64,000 bases of DNA from JACRLW01 sp046349595 (GCA_046349595.1 JAXMCA010000002.1:1674001-1738000); one strand, 5' to 3'; positions 1 through 8,815 are shown, counted from the first letter of the stretch. The notes: generated by a model not told the origin, from the letters alone. Program-made: numbers and translations.

Positions 1-1
1 G

Positions 2-544
2 ACCGTCGATCGCCGCATCGATCCCGATCAGCCCGATCCGGTCGGCGGCGGCAAGCTGGCCAGCGAGGACGTCCGCACGATGGCCGACCAGATGGCGCGC
101 GACATCGTCGCCTACGGCGTGCTCGCCAGCCACGACCCCAAGGAACCGATCACCTTCCACATCACCGAACTGCGCAACGACAGCAGCGACGTGATCGACA
201 AGGAGCTTGTGCTCACCAAGCTGCGCACCAACCTGTTCAAGGCGCTCGGCAACCGCGTGCAGATCCTCGACCGCAGCAAGGAAGGCCTCGAGGCCGTGCG
301 CGCGGAGCGCGAGGCCAAGCGCGCCGGGGCCGTGACCGCCAATCCGAACCAGGCCGGCTCGCTCCTGGGCTCCGACTACGTGCTCAAGGGCACCATCAAG
401 GACCGCGTGCTGCAGGCCGGGAGCCGCAAGTCGGTGTACTACCTGGTCACCTTCGAGCTCACCGACCTCGAGACCTCGCGGCTGGCATGGACCGGCGACT
501 ACGAGGTCAAGTTCGAGACCGAGAAGTCCGTCATCAGCCGCTGA
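2..544 (+). CDS. lpoB: LpoB-family lipoprotein (PBP activator-like), 5' truncated
   Basis: The frame is open from base 2, so the N-terminus with any signal peptide lies outside the window. An internal ATG at 80 is not the true start because conserved sequence (GGGKLASEDVRTMA) lies before it. The visible 180 residues match the LpoB/YcfM family: an early DVRTMADQMARDI helix, the VQILDRS strand, the LLGSDYVLKGTI strand and a final LTDLETSRLAWTGDYEVK strand. In gammaproteobacteria LpoB is an outer-membrane lipoprotein that activates PBP1b. Here the family is clear but the partner is unknown, since planctomycetes often have reduced peptidoglycan machinery. The next gene starts 8 bp downstream, so this is the first visible gene of a four-gene envelope operon. 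Confidence 0.88.
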   Translation, partial: TVDRRIDPDQPDPVGGGKLASEDVRTMADQMARDIVAYGVLASHDPKEPITFHITELRNDSSDVIDKELVLTKLRTNLFKALGNRVQILDRSKEGLEAVRAEREAKRAGAVTANPNQAGSLLGSDYVLKGTIKDRVLQAGSRKSVYYLVTFELTDLETSRLAWTGDYEVKFETEKSVISR

Positions 545-552
545 GTCCCTCG

Positions 553-1767
553 ATGACGCGCACGATCGCCGTCCTGAGCCTGTCGTGCGCCGTCCTGCTC
601 GGCGCCTGCGCCGCGCATGTTCCGCCGGTGCCGATGGATGCATTCGAGGCCGGGGACTTCGCGCGCATCGAGGGCTTCTTCCAGCAGCAGATCGACCACG
701 GCGACGGCAACTCGCGCGCGCTGTTCCTCAACGGTCTGGCCCAGGCCGAGCTGCTCAGCGGCGATCATGACGCCGCGCGCCGCGACTTCGCCGAAGCCGG
801 CCGCATCATGGGCAACTGGTACACCAGTGGCGGCGAGACGACCGCCGCCATCGTGGGCGAGGAGGGATCGAAGACCTGGAAGGGCGATCCCCACGAGCGC
901 GCGATGAACGCTTTCTACCTGGGCGTTCTCTACTGGTGGAAGGGCGAGCCCGACAACGCACGCGCCGCCTTCAAGGCAGGCATCCTCGCCGATGCCGAGA
1001 GCGACGAGGGCGAGGCGCAGGTCGACTTCGCCCTCCTGTACTGGCTCGCCGGGCGCGCCAGCCTGGAGATGGGGCTGCGCGGCGACGCGGAGCAGTTCTT
1101 CGAGGAAGCGCGCAAGGCCCGCGAGTTCGCGGTGAAGAACGGCGCCCGTGGCGCGAGTTCGGCGCCGATCCTCACCGATCCGTCGCACGGCAACCTGATC
1201 GTGCTGGCGGAGCTGGGGCTCGGTCCGCGCAAGGTGCCCTCGGGCGAGTACGAGGAACTCGCGGTCATCGAGCCGCACCCGGTCACCTTCGACCGCGCCG
1301 AGGTCTTCGTCGACGGCGAGAGTCAGGGCCACACCACGCTGCTCGCCGACCTCGACTACCAGGCGCGCACCCGCGGCGGCCACGAGATGGCCGGCATCCG
1401 CAAGGGCAAGGCGGTGTTCAAGGACGTCACCGGCAACCTCGGTGCGTTGATCCTGCTCGAAGGGGCCAACGACCGGGGCCGCGGCCAGCGCGACAAGCTG
1501 ATCGTCGGCGGTGCGCTGCTGCTCGCCTCGCTGCTGACCAGACCCGACGCCGACGTGCGCTTCTGGGAGACCCTTCCGCAGACCGTGCATGCCCTGACCG
1601 CGGACGTCGCGCCGGGACGGCACGAGGTTCGCATCGTGTTCTCCGGTCCGGGGCGTCCATCCGGACTCGAGCAGACCTGGCAGGTCGACGTCCAAGATCA
1701 CCGCGACACCGTGCTTTTGTTCCGATCCCTCCCGATCGCCGGCCCTGCGCCGGCGCCCCGAACATGA
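553..1767 (+). CDS. COG3014-family TPR-like lipoprotein
   Basis: A 404-residue protein. The ATG at 553 is chosen because it gives a lipoprotein signal ending in the lipobox LLGAC near residue 20; an in-frame ATG at 487 lies inside the preceding gene. Residues 30 to 200 look like helical TPR-type repeats (NGLAQAELLSGDHDAARRDF, FYLGVLYWWKGEPDNARAAF, LLYWLAGRASLEMG). A beta-rich C-terminal half follows, beginning near LAELGLGPRK. This architecture and the flanking LpoB-like and YcfL-like genes match the uncharacterised COG3014 family, commonly found next to lpoB and ycfL. Its role is probably envelope-related. The stop codon overlaps the next start by 4 bp (ATGA), which suggests translational coupling. 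Confidence 0.8.
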   Translation: MTRTIAVLSLSCAVLLGACAAHVPPVPMDAFEAGDFARIEGFFQQQIDHGDGNSRALFLNGLAQAELLSGDHDAARRDFAEAGRIMGNWYTSGGETTAAIVGEEGSKTWKGDPHERAMNAFYLGVLYWWKGEPDNARAAFKAGILADAESDEGEAQVDFALLYWLAGRASLEMGLRGDAEQFFEEARKAREFAVKNGARGASSAPILTDPSHGNLIVLAELGLGPRKVPSGEYEELAVIEPHPVTFDRAEVFVDGESQGHTTLLADLDYQARTRGGHEMAGIRKGKAVFKDVTGNLGALILLEGANDRGRGQRDKLIVGGALLLASLLTRPDADVRFWETLPQTVHALTADVAPGRHEVRIVFSGPGRPSGLEQTWQVDVQDHRDTVLLFRSLPIAGPAPAPRT

Positions 1768-2168
1768 AGTCCTCCCTCTGCTCGCTGTTCCTGCTCGCCG
1801 GCCTCACGCTCTCCGCGTGCAACTCCACCTCGCAGCTCCCCGCCGATCCGGTCGCGGAGGGCGATCAGCCGCAGCGCATCGTCTTCGCCGACGACCTGCG
1901 CGGGGAAATCGCCTACGAGCCCGCGGTGGCGCTCCGCGACGAGCAGAACCTGCTCGAACTGCGCCTGCCGATCCGCAACATCGCCGGCAAGGATCTGCGC
2001 CTCATGCTGCAGGTGCAGTTCGTCGACGAGTACGGCGCGCCGAGCGGGGACGAGACCAATCGGCAGTACTTCATGCTGCCGCGAGGCAGCACCCAGACCT
2101 TCCGTACCGTGTCGCGCACCTCGAGCGCACGCGACTACCGCCTGTTCATCTGGAGAGCCGAGAAATGA
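1764..2168 (+). CDS. YcfL-like (DUF1425) lipoprotein
   Basis: A 134-residue protein with a short signal peptide and lipobox LSAC around residue 19. The mature part is a small beta-sandwich with LLELRLPIRNIAGKDLRLMLQ, QFVDEYG and a C-terminal YRLFIW strand, as in the DUF1425/YcfL family encoded next to lpoB in enterobacteria. It overlaps the genes on both sides by 4 bp, consistent with one polycistronic envelope operon. Family assignment is from sequence pattern and gene order; no molecular function is established for YcfL. Confidence 0.72.
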   Translation: MKSSLCSLFLLAGLTLSACNSTSQLPADPVAEGDQPQRIVFADDLRGEIAYEPAVALRDEQNLLELRLPIRNIAGKDLRLMLQVQFVDEYGAPSGDETNRQYFMLPRGSTQTFRTVSRTSSARDYRLFIWRAEK

Positions 2169-2728
2169 ACCGCAGCCTGACGCTCGTCCTGCTGACCGCG
2201 CTGCTGGGATGCCGCGCGACACCCCGTGCCCCGGAGCGTCCGATCCCACCTCCGCGGCCCGAGTTCGACCTGCGCGCTCAGGCGCAGAAGCCGACCGACG
2301 AGGAGGCGACGCGCCGTTTCCTCGACAGCCAGATCGAGGCGAAGGAGCAGCAGGGTCAGTCGCCGCCGCCGCCGACCAATGCCGATCGCTACCGCGCACG
2401 GCCGCAGAGCCAGCAGCAGGGAACGACCAACGAGGAGGCCACGCGCCGCTTCCTCGACAGCGAGATCGAGCGACGTAGCTACGTGCTGCCGGCGCCGCAG
2501 CCGGAGCGCGTCGTCGAGCGCGTCTACGAGCCGGTCTACGTGCCGCAGTACCGCTACGAGGACGTCGGCCGCTACGAGTACGAGCGCTACCACAGCCGAT
2601 TCCCCTGGAACACCGCCGTCGGCGCCGGTGTCGGAGCGATCATCGGCCACCAGTCGGGGCATCGCGACCGCGGCGCCGCGATCGGCGCCGGCATCGGACT
2701 CCTCTTCGACATGGCCCGTTGGCACTGA
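2165..2728 (+). CDS. Glycine-zipper lipoprotein with EEATRRFLDS repeats
   Basis: A 187-residue protein starting in a 4-bp overlap with the YcfL-like gene. The N-terminus ends in a lipobox (ALLGC, Cys near residue 17). Two copies of EEATRRFLDSxIE lie about 45 residues apart in a Pro/Gln-rich region, followed by a Tyr-rich stretch and a C-terminal glycine zipper (GAGVGAIIGHQSGHRDRGAA) that could insert in or pack against a membrane. No family beyond glycine-zipper proteins was recognised. As last gene of the LpoB operon it may be another envelope component. Confidence 0.7.
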   Translation: MNRSLTLVLLTALLGCRATPRAPERPIPPPRPEFDLRAQAQKPTDEEATRRFLDSQIEAKEQQGQSPPPPTNADRYRARPQSQQQGTTNEEATRRFLDSEIERRSYVLPAPQPERVVERVYEPVYVPQYRYEDVGRYEYERYHSRFPWNTAVGAGVGAIIGHQSGHRDRGAAIGAGIGLLFDMARWH

Positions 2729-2740
2729 GCATCGCGAGGC

Positions 2741-2760
2741 CGCGCATCACCGGATGCGCG
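2741..2760. terminator. Hairpin between convergent genes
   Basis: A perfect 8-bp stem (CGCGCATC / GATGCGCG) with loop ACCG begins 12 nt after the lipoprotein stop and covers the last codons of the opposing ATP-grasp gene. It has no T-run. The position fits a terminator; strength is unknown. Confidence 0.4.
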
Positions 2761-3634
2761 CCAGCAACGCCTCGGCGAGTCGCTCGGCAGTCCTCGGCCC
2801 GTGCCGCAGGAACAGCGAGGGTTCGACGATCTCCAGTTCGTTGAGGTCGAGGTCGCCGTCGGGATTGCGCAGCACGTCGACGCGCGCGTAGAGCAGTCCG
2901 CGCGCAGGCAAGCCGAGCTCCGCTTCGGCGAGCGCCACGATGTGCCCGAGCGCTGCGGTCTCTTCGCCGGTGAACTCGTGTGGCATGTCGGTGGCGTCGA
3001 AGTCGTCCTGTACGCGGTAGTCGCCGGGTACGGGCACCTTGCGGACACCGTGCATCGCCTCACCGCCGACGAACAGCAGCGACAGCTCTCCCTCGCTCTC
3101 CACCGACTCCCGGTACGGCTGGAGCATCAGGCCCTCCTGTGGCAGCAGACGATCGCAGTGCGCCTGGGCTGCGGCGAGACCGGATTCATCGGTGGTGAAG
3201 CGCAGGGTCTCGCGCGCCGTCGCGCCGACCATCGGCTTGAGGAAGCCGCGCGCGATGCGATGGGTCGCGCACAGATCGGCGACGTCGACGCGTCGACCGC
3301 GCTCGAGCCACACGGTCGGCGTGATGCGCGCACCTCTGCGCGCGAGGTCGTGCAGGTAGCTCTTGTGCGTGTTCCAGCGCACCGCCCGCGCCGGGTTGAA
3401 CAGGCGCGTGACCGATTCGACGTGCTCGGCCCAGGCGACGAAGGCGTCGCGTTTGAGCTGATAGTTCCAGGTGGTGCGGATCAGCACCGCGTCGAAGTCC
3501 GACCAGGCGGTTCCCGGCTCGTCCCAGAAGGGTTGCTCGACCACCGCTCCGCGTGCGCGGAGCGCGGCGTGCAGGGGGTGGTCGTCGACCTCCCAGTCGG
3601 GGAGATCGCGGTGGCTCGGCAGGGCGATGCGCAT
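2747..3634 (-). CDS. ATP-grasp (RimK/glutathione synthetase-like) ligase
   Basis: A 295-residue protein from the ATG at 3634; the longer in-frame start at 3688 adds 18 unlike residues. It has an N-terminal alpha/beta pre-ATP-grasp region (MRIALPSHRDLPDWEVDDHP; DAVLIRTTWNYQ), a nucleotide-binding lysine region (GFLKPMVGATAR), an ATP-facing glutamine/glutamate segment (LMLQPYRESVESEGELSLLF) and the Mg-binding end (YARVDVLRNPDG then LNELEIVEPSLFL). This is the layout of RimK/GshB-type ligases that join a carboxylate to an amine using ATP. The substrate cannot be inferred. The gene is monocistronic and convergent with the LpoB operon. Confidence 0.78.
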   Translation of the reverse strand: MRIALPSHRDLPDWEVDDHPLHAALRARGAVVEQPFWDEPGTAWSDFDAVLIRTTWNYQLKRDAFVAWAEHVESVTRLFNPARAVRWNTHKSYLHDLARRGARITPTVWLERGRRVDVADLCATHRIARGFLKPMVGATARETLRFTTDESGLAAAQAHCDRLLPQEGLMLQPYRESVESEGELSLLFVGGEAMHGVRKVPVPGDYRVQDDFDATDMPHEFTGEETAALGHIVALAEAELGLPARGLLYARVDVLRNPDGDLDLNELEIVEPSLFLRHGPRTAERLAEALLARIR

Positions 3635-3726
3635 CGGATGGCGGCGGTTGCGGCGGGGGACCATCCCCACGGTCGAGGGTCCGGGCAAGGTCGGACTGTG
3701 GGGTCCGGCCGGATCCTGCCGATGAG

Positions 3727-4887
3727 ATGGGCGTGTCGGCGATCCCCCTGCTCCTGTGTCTCGTCTCCCTGCAGCAGCCGGGTGCGCTGCAGACCGCGTC
3801 GAAGGAACCAGCGCGCCAGGTGGGTCCCCTCGTCGGGGTCGTCAGCGATGCGGTCCGTGCGGGCGTCATCGATCTCACCCGTCTCGGCCTGGGGGACGGC
3901 GGCATCGCGGCGGAGCGACACGAGCCGAACCTCGAACGCGACGGCACCTACCGCACCGCGGGTGGCGTGGTCGTGCAGGTCCGCCCGGTCGGCGTGAAGC
4001 TCGACTTTCCGTCCGGGGCCGATCTGGTCGTCGACGCGGAAGGCGCGCTGCACCTGCGCGGCGGAGAGGACACGGCGGCTCACCGGAGCGGTCTGCGGAT
4101 CGTCCTCGCCGACGGCGCCGTGATCGAGATCGTGCCCCACGGTGCGGCGGACCGTCCGCCACGACACGTCGAGGTGCGCGAGGGCGATCGCGCATCGGTG
4201 TTGTTCCGCAGCGGCGGTGTGCTGACCTGGAGTCGTGAGGCTCGCGAAGTGCGCGAGGTCGTGCTCTTCGTGTTGGGCGACGGGCGCATGGTCTACCGCG
4301 CCGGTCAACTCGGCCCGCTGCTCGGTTTCGAGCGCGTGCTGTGCCCGGCGGATCGTGCCGCGCGCACGCCACCCACTGCGCTGCTGCTCCCTGCCGACGT
4401 GTTGGTGCCCTCGCTGTTCGACCTCACGGTCGCGACGCGACGGCAAGCCCCGGGTGACATGGACCTGCAGCGCCAGGCGGACGCACTCGCCAGCGTGGCG
4501 CCGAACCTGTTCCCCTTCGGAGAGAAGCGACTGCGTCCCGAGGGCGCGACCGGGGAGTTCCTCATCCCGCTGAGCGACGGCTTCCACCTGAAGGTCGAGC
4601 CGCGCGACGGCGGCTTCGTCGCCGTCGATCTCTGGTACGCCGACCACGACGCGCCGGAGTGCGAGTGGATCGCGGGCAGCGCGACCTACCTGCACATGTT
4701 CAAGCGCTCGACGGACGGTCGTCTGCGCTACGCGATGCAGGGTCTCGATCTGCGCGGTCGGCTGACCGGATTGTTGCCCGGGGGTCGCATCGCCGGCGGG
4801 GACGCCTTGGTGCGGAAGCTGGTCGGCGAACAGGTCGCCGCGGGACATCGACTTCCGGTCACCACCGCGGACCGCGTGCCGCGCTGA
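3727..4887 (+). CDS. Secreted protein of unknown function
   Basis: A 386-residue product starting at the ATG at 3727, which gives a plausible signal peptide (MGVSAIPLLLCLVSLQQPGA); the frame is open further upstream but overlaps the divergent ATP-grasp start region. The body is beta-rich with no motif I recognise. A C-terminal domain (GFHLKVEPRDGGFVAVDLWY; SATYLHMFKRS) looks compact and enzyme-like or binding-like, but no catalytic signature is visible. It faces the ATP-grasp gene divergently and converges on the HEAT-like gene at 4897. It is probably exported. Confidence 0.68.
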   Translation: MGVSAIPLLLCLVSLQQPGALQTASKEPARQVGPLVGVVSDAVRAGVIDLTRLGLGDGGIAAERHEPNLERDGTYRTAGGVVVQVRPVGVKLDFPSGADLVVDAEGALHLRGGEDTAAHRSGLRIVLADGAVIEIVPHGAADRPPRHVEVREGDRASVLFRSGGVLTWSREAREVREVVLFVLGDGRMVYRAGQLGPLLGFERVLCPADRAARTPPTALLLPADVLVPSLFDLTVATRRQAPGDMDLQRQADALASVAPNLFPFGEKRLRPEGATGEFLIPLSDGFHLKVEPRDGGFVAVDLWYADHDAPECEWIAGSATYLHMFKRSTDGRLRYAMQGLDLRGRLTGLLPGGRIAGGDALVRKLVGEQVAAGHRLPVTTADRVPR

Positions 4888-4899
4888 GCGAGGCGCTCA
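4885..4899. terminator. Bidirectional hairpin formed by two opposing stop codons
   Basis: TGAGCG / CGCTCA forms a 6-bp stem with loop AGG. The + strand stop TGA (4885-4887) is in one arm and the opposing gene's stop (4897-4899) is in the other. On the + strand it is followed by a T/C-rich run. Confidence 0.4.
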
Positions 4900-5850
4900 C
4901 TTCTTCTTCGGTTCGACGGCGTCGATCGCGCGCACGCTGCCGTGGGCCCGCAGCGCGGCGTCGACCGCGCGGGTCGGGCCGTCCTGCTTGCGCAGGTCGA
5001 GCAGGTAGTCGAGCGCGGCCTCGGTGCGCGTCGCGCCGATCGCGAGCAGGAGCGTGTCGCGCAGCGGACCTCGCGCCTGCTGGTGGAACCTCTGCAGGAC
5101 GGTGAAGGACTGCTCGCCGTGCACGTGGCGTGCGATGCGACCGAGCGCGAGAGCGAAGCGCTCGTCCTGGCACTGCTGCAACGCGCCGCACAGCGCCTCG
5201 ACGACGCCGTCGCCCCGCCGTTCGGCGCACAGGGAGGCGAGAGCGATCTTGAGATCGACGTCCTTGGTCTCGCCGACGGCGCGCGCGAGCATCGCGTCGA
5301 CGTCGATCGGATCGATGTGCGACCGCAGGATGTCGCGCTCGCGCAGCACCTCGATCGCCTCGCGTTGCGCGACTCCGCTGCCGCGTTGCGCCAACTGGAC
5401 CAGCGTCGCGGTCACCTGTGCCGGTTCGCTGCCCTGCTCCGACGTGATCAGGGTGCGCACCAGTTCGAGGATCTGCCGCGCTGCGGGGCCGTCGTCGATC
5501 AGCGGCTGTTCGCCCGTGTAGCCGGTGGGGCGCAGGTATGGACCGCCCGCCGGCAGGTCCTTGCGTCGGTCGGGGTTCAGGCAGGCGAGCCGACGTCCCC
5601 GAAGCTCGGGAAGCGGCGCGTCGGCAACGTCGGTGGTCTCCAGCACGGTGAACTCGCCCTGCACGTCACCCTTCAGCGTCTCGACGACGCGGAAGCGATG
5701 CGCGAGGAGGTGTTCACCGGCGCGGCTGCTTCCGATCGGCTCGGCGACGACGACGAAGGCCGCATCGGCGATTCCGTGGCGGAGTTGCTGTGCGCGTGCC
5801 GGTGCGAGGCACGCGAGCGCGACGGCGAGGGTCAGGATGCGGTGTCCCAT
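4897..5850 (-). CDS. Exported protein with HEAT-like helical repeats
   Basis: A 317-residue protein with a clear signal peptide (MGHRILTLAVALACLAPARA, cleavage near residue 20). A beta-rich N-terminal part (FVVVAEPIGSS; RFRVVETLKGDVQGEFTVLE) resembles the small domain in proteins that report metal or ligand release. From residue 120 onward the sequence becomes alpha-helical with alternating short helices typical of HEAT-type repeats (VDLKIALASLCAERRGDGVV; ERFALALGRIARH). It ends in KKK. Only one base separates it from the upstream metalloprotease-like gene, so the two are likely co-transcribed. Specific function is unknown. Confidence 0.7.
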   Translation of the reverse strand: MGHRILTLAVALACLAPARAQQLRHGIADAAFVVVAEPIGSSRAGEHLLAHRFRVVETLKGDVQGEFTVLETTDVADAPLPELRGRRLACLNPDRRKDLPAGGPYLRPTGYTGEQPLIDDGPAARQILELVRTLITSEQGSEPAQVTATLVQLAQRGSGVAQREAIEVLRERDILRSHIDPIDVDAMLARAVGETKDVDLKIALASLCAERRGDGVVEALCGALQQCQDERFALALGRIARHVHGEQSFTVLQRFHQQARGPLRDTLLLAIGATRTEAALDYLLDLRKQDGPTRAVDAALRAHGSVRAIDAVEPKKK

Positions 5851-5851
5851 G

Positions 5852-7660
5852 TCAGTGCTTGTCGTAGAGGGCCCGCTCGCGCAGGTAGGCGAGGTTGAGG
5901 GAGTTGAAGCCGGTCGCGGAGTTGATTGCGGCGTCGTAGGAGATCGACGGACTCATCACGTTCTGTGCCCCCGCGGGGAACAGCGTGGGGGTCTCGATGT
6001 GCAGGTTCGCGGCGGCGCTGTTGGTCGGGAAGTGCACGGGGTCGTTTCCGTACAGGCCGCTCGGCATCGCATCGTTCGCGACCAGTCCCAGCGAGTGTCC
6101 ACACTCGTGTGCGACGACCACCGCCGTGGCGCGCGCGATGCCGGCGATGGCGTTGTCGATCTGCACACGACGCGTGTCGTTCAGGGTGCCCAGCAGGCGC
6201 GCCGCGTCCTGTCCGTCCTCCCCGATGGGGACCCCTGCAGCCGGTGGTGCGCCGGACTGGAGCTGAGGGATGAAGGGAGCGAAGGTCTGGCGGAAGCTCG
6301 AAGTCGCACCCGCGCGCAGCCCGACGTGCGCATAGGTGTGCAGGAAGATGCCCAGGCGCTGGCCGTTGAAGTCCGTGATGCAGTCGTCGTCCTGGCTCTG
6401 GTTGTTCGAGTCGAACAAGGCGGCGCCGAGCGTCCCTGTCGGTGTCGCCGCGGCGGCACCCGCGATGCAGATCCTCGAGAACGACAGGTTCCGATACGGG
6501 ACCGAGGCCTGACCGCTCGGGAAGTTCCCCGGCGAATCGAAGGTGAACTCGATCGACACGCCCGGGAACAGGCTGACGAGCCGGTCGTGCAGGGTGTCGC
6601 GGAAACGCTGGAGTACGAACTGGTTGCTGTCGACACCGGGAGTCACGTTCGGCAGAGGATTCGTGCTCTGGATGCCGAGGACGAACAGCACGTCGATCGC
6701 GTCGGCGATGCCATTGGCGCCGGCCAGGATGTTCACGCTCAACGCCACGCCGGACGTGTCGAGCTGGAAGCCTTCGATGTCGCGGTCGAAGGAGAGGAAC
6801 CAGGTCTGGCCGCGCTCCAGCGGTCGGAGGTCGTCCGAGGCACCGACCACCTTGAAGGCGAGGGTCTGCGCGGTGCCGGGCACGCCCGTGCCGTCGACCG
6901 GGAACAGCGTGATGCTCGCACTCCCCGTTCCGAACAGGACGTTGCCCGGCACGAGCCAGCTCGTGTGGGTGCTGGTGTCGGTGCGCGTCAACGCGTCGAG
7001 GAGGTTCGTGCCCGCGGTTCGCGTGGCGCCGGCGACGGTGACCGGGACCGAGGCGGTGAGCAGGCACAACGACGGGTCGATGCCGCTCTGCGTGTCGAAC
7101 CAGTCGACGTCGATCGTGAAACCGCTGCGCGGCACCTGCAGCGTCCCGCCCGCGGGTCCGGTGCCGTTGAGCAGGGAGTCGATCCGATCCAACGTGATCG
7201 GTTGCACGGTCGGGGCCCCGCCGTCGCCCAGCAGAAGGAGCGCCGGTGTCGAGACGCTCTTCGCCAGTGCTCCGCCGAGGTCGCTCACCGCGTCGTTGCC
7301 CGGAGCGAAATCCAAGGTCGTGTGGCCGGGAGTGAGGGAGACTCCGGCGCCGAGCGTGACCTGCACGGTGCGTGCATCGAGCAGGACAGGAACTGCTGTC
7401 ACCGTGCCGAGCGTGCCGCCGCCGAGCGCGAGGTCGGCGTCGTCGAGCATCGCACCGCCGGTCAGCTGGACCGCCTCGGACATCAACAGCAGGAGGCGAT
7501 CGCCCGCGGCCGGGGTCGCGCCCGATTGCAGCAGCGTCGCGGCCATCAGGGTCGGGGCCGGGTTCGGACTGCCGCCTCCACCGCCACAAGCTGTGGCGAG
7601 CAGGAGGACCACGGCGAGTGCGGGCCGGCGCGGGGGAGTGAGCATGCGCGGTCGGATCAT
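5852..7660 (-). CDS. Metzincin-like zinc protease lipoprotein
   Basis: About 602 residues if started at 7660; starts at 7645 and 7687 are also possible. All give a lipoprotein signal (ALAVVLLLATAC followed by GGGGGS). An Ig-like region occurs early (LLLLMSEAVQL, VQVTLGAGVSLTPGHTTLDF). Near residues 518-522 is HECGH followed by SLGL, the HExxHxxG zinc-site pattern of metzincins, preceded by a run of small hydrophobics. NVMSPS near the end resembles the Met-turn. The usual third zinc ligand, three residues after the Gly, is Ala rather than His or Asp, so the zinc site is non-canonical. It sits 1 bp upstream of the HEAT-like gene in a probable operon. Confidence 0.72.
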   Translation of the reverse strand: MIRPRMLTPPRRPALAVVLLLATACGGGGGSPNPAPTLMAATLLQSGATPAAGDRLLLLMSEAVQLTGGAMLDDADLALGGGTLGTVTAVPVLLDARTVQVTLGAGVSLTPGHTTLDFAPGNDAVSDLGGALAKSVSTPALLLLGDGGAPTVQPITLDRIDSLLNGTGPAGGTLQVPRSGFTIDVDWFDTQSGIDPSLCLLTASVPVTVAGATRTAGTNLLDALTRTDTSTHTSWLVPGNVLFGTGSASITLFPVDGTGVPGTAQTLAFKVVGASDDLRPLERGQTWFLSFDRDIEGFQLDTSGVALSVNILAGANGIADAIDVLFVLGIQSTNPLPNVTPGVDSNQFVLQRFRDTLHDRLVSLFPGVSIEFTFDSPGNFPSGQASVPYRNLSFSRICIAGAAAATPTGTLGAALFDSNNQSQDDDCITDFNGQRLGIFLHTYAHVGLRAGATSSFRQTFAPFIPQLQSGAPPAAGVPIGEDGQDAARLLGTLNDTRRVQIDNAIAGIARATAVVVAHECGHSLGLVANDAMPSGLYGNDPVHFPTNSAAANLHIETPTLFPAGAQNVMSPSISYDAAINSATGFNSLNLAYLRERALYDKH

Positions 7661-7885
7661 CACCTCGATGTGCCTGAGTCGGACCATGCCATGCCACCGT
7701 GTGGTCCGTCCATCCGATCGGCGAAACTCATCGCCGAGCCTGCGGAATCGCATCCCGACCGACCCCGCGGGCCTTTGGTCGTGAATCTCCGATCCCATCG
7801 GGGGCACCGACGCAACCCTTTTCCTTCCTAAGGTTTGCGACGATCCGGCGCCGAAATCGGGGCAGCACCACAAGACGCGCACCCC

Positions 7886-8815
7886 ATGATGAAGCTAGCG
7901 GTAGGCGAAGTCCTTCGAGGCTACCGGGTCGACCGGTTCGTCGGACGCGGCGGGTTCTCTTCGGTCTATCTCGCGGTCGACGAACGCACCGACGAGAAGG
8001 TCGCCCTGAAGGTCGGCCATCCTTCCGGAGGAGGTCGACAGGTCACGCGCCTGCTCGAGGTCACCCCGAAGCGCACTCCGGAGGGCATCTCGCCGGACGA
8101 GCTTCCGGGTGAGGCGGTGTTCTTCGGCAACGACAAGGTCCGCATCGATCACTTCGACGGTCAAGAGGTCCGCTCGATGCTCCAGGCCGAGTCGGAACTC
8201 CTGCGCGGACTCGATTCGCCGCACCTGCCGAGACTGCGCGACGCATACCTCGACGACGAGCGCCCGGTGCTCGTCCTCGACCATGTCCGCGGCAAGACCA
8301 TGCGCGAGAAGATCCGCGCGCTGGAGGGGATCCATCTCAACTGGTTCCTCGCCATCGTGCGCGGCCTGATCGAGCTGAAGGAGAAGACGCCCTTCGCCTA
8401 CCACGGCGATCTCAAGCCCGAGAACATCGTGGTGAAGCCCAGCGGCAAGGTCGTGATGCTCGACCCCGCGATGCGACGCTCGCAGAGCGGCGCGATCACC
8501 ACGACGCCGTACTACAACCCGCTCGTCCTGACCGACAGCAAGGCGGACGTGATGGCGATCGGGATCATGATCTACGAGATCCTGACCGGCACCCTGCCCT
8601 TCGACGAAGTGCCGTGGGAGCACGCCGGGAACAAGACCGGCGGCGAGACCGTGCGGTTGTCGCTGTCGTTCTTCTACAGCTACTGCCCGCCGCAGATGCT
8701 CAACCCGCGCACGCCGCCGGACCTCGAGCGCATCATCTACCGCTGCATCACCGTCCCGACCTACGGACTCGAGGAGCTCAGGCACGACCTCGAGGAATTC
8801 ATCGGCCGTTCGTGA
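7886..8815 (+). CDS. Atypical Ser/Thr protein kinase
   Basis: A 309-residue single-domain kinase with no transmembrane segment. Visible elements are the glycine loop GRGGFSSVY (residues 20-28), the ATP lysine in VALKV (K42), an alpha-C glutamate in QAESELL and the catalytic loop HGDLKPENIVV. The activation-segment motif is LDPA instead of DFG. No clear APE motif follows (TTTPYYNPL). About 45 extra residues sit between the beta-3 lysine and helix C. The start is one of two adjacent ATGs (7886/7889). It stands alone, divergent from the metalloprotease gene. A cytoplasmic signalling kinase is likely; activity is plausible because Lys, both Asp and Asn are kept. Confidence 0.82.
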   Translation: MMKLAVGEVLRGYRVDRFVGRGGFSSVYLAVDERTDEKVALKVGHPSGGGRQVTRLLEVTPKRTPEGISPDELPGEAVFFGNDKVRIDHFDGQEVRSMLQAESELLRGLDSPHLPRLRDAYLDDERPVLVLDHVRGKTMREKIRALEGIHLNWFLAIVRGLIELKEKTPFAYHGDLKPENIVVKPSGKVVMLDPAMRRSQSGAITTTPYYNPLVLTDSKADVMAIGIMIYEILTGTLPFDEVPWEHAGNKTGGETVRLSLSFFYSYCPPQMLNPRTPPDLERIIYRCITVPTYGLEELRHDLEEFIGRS

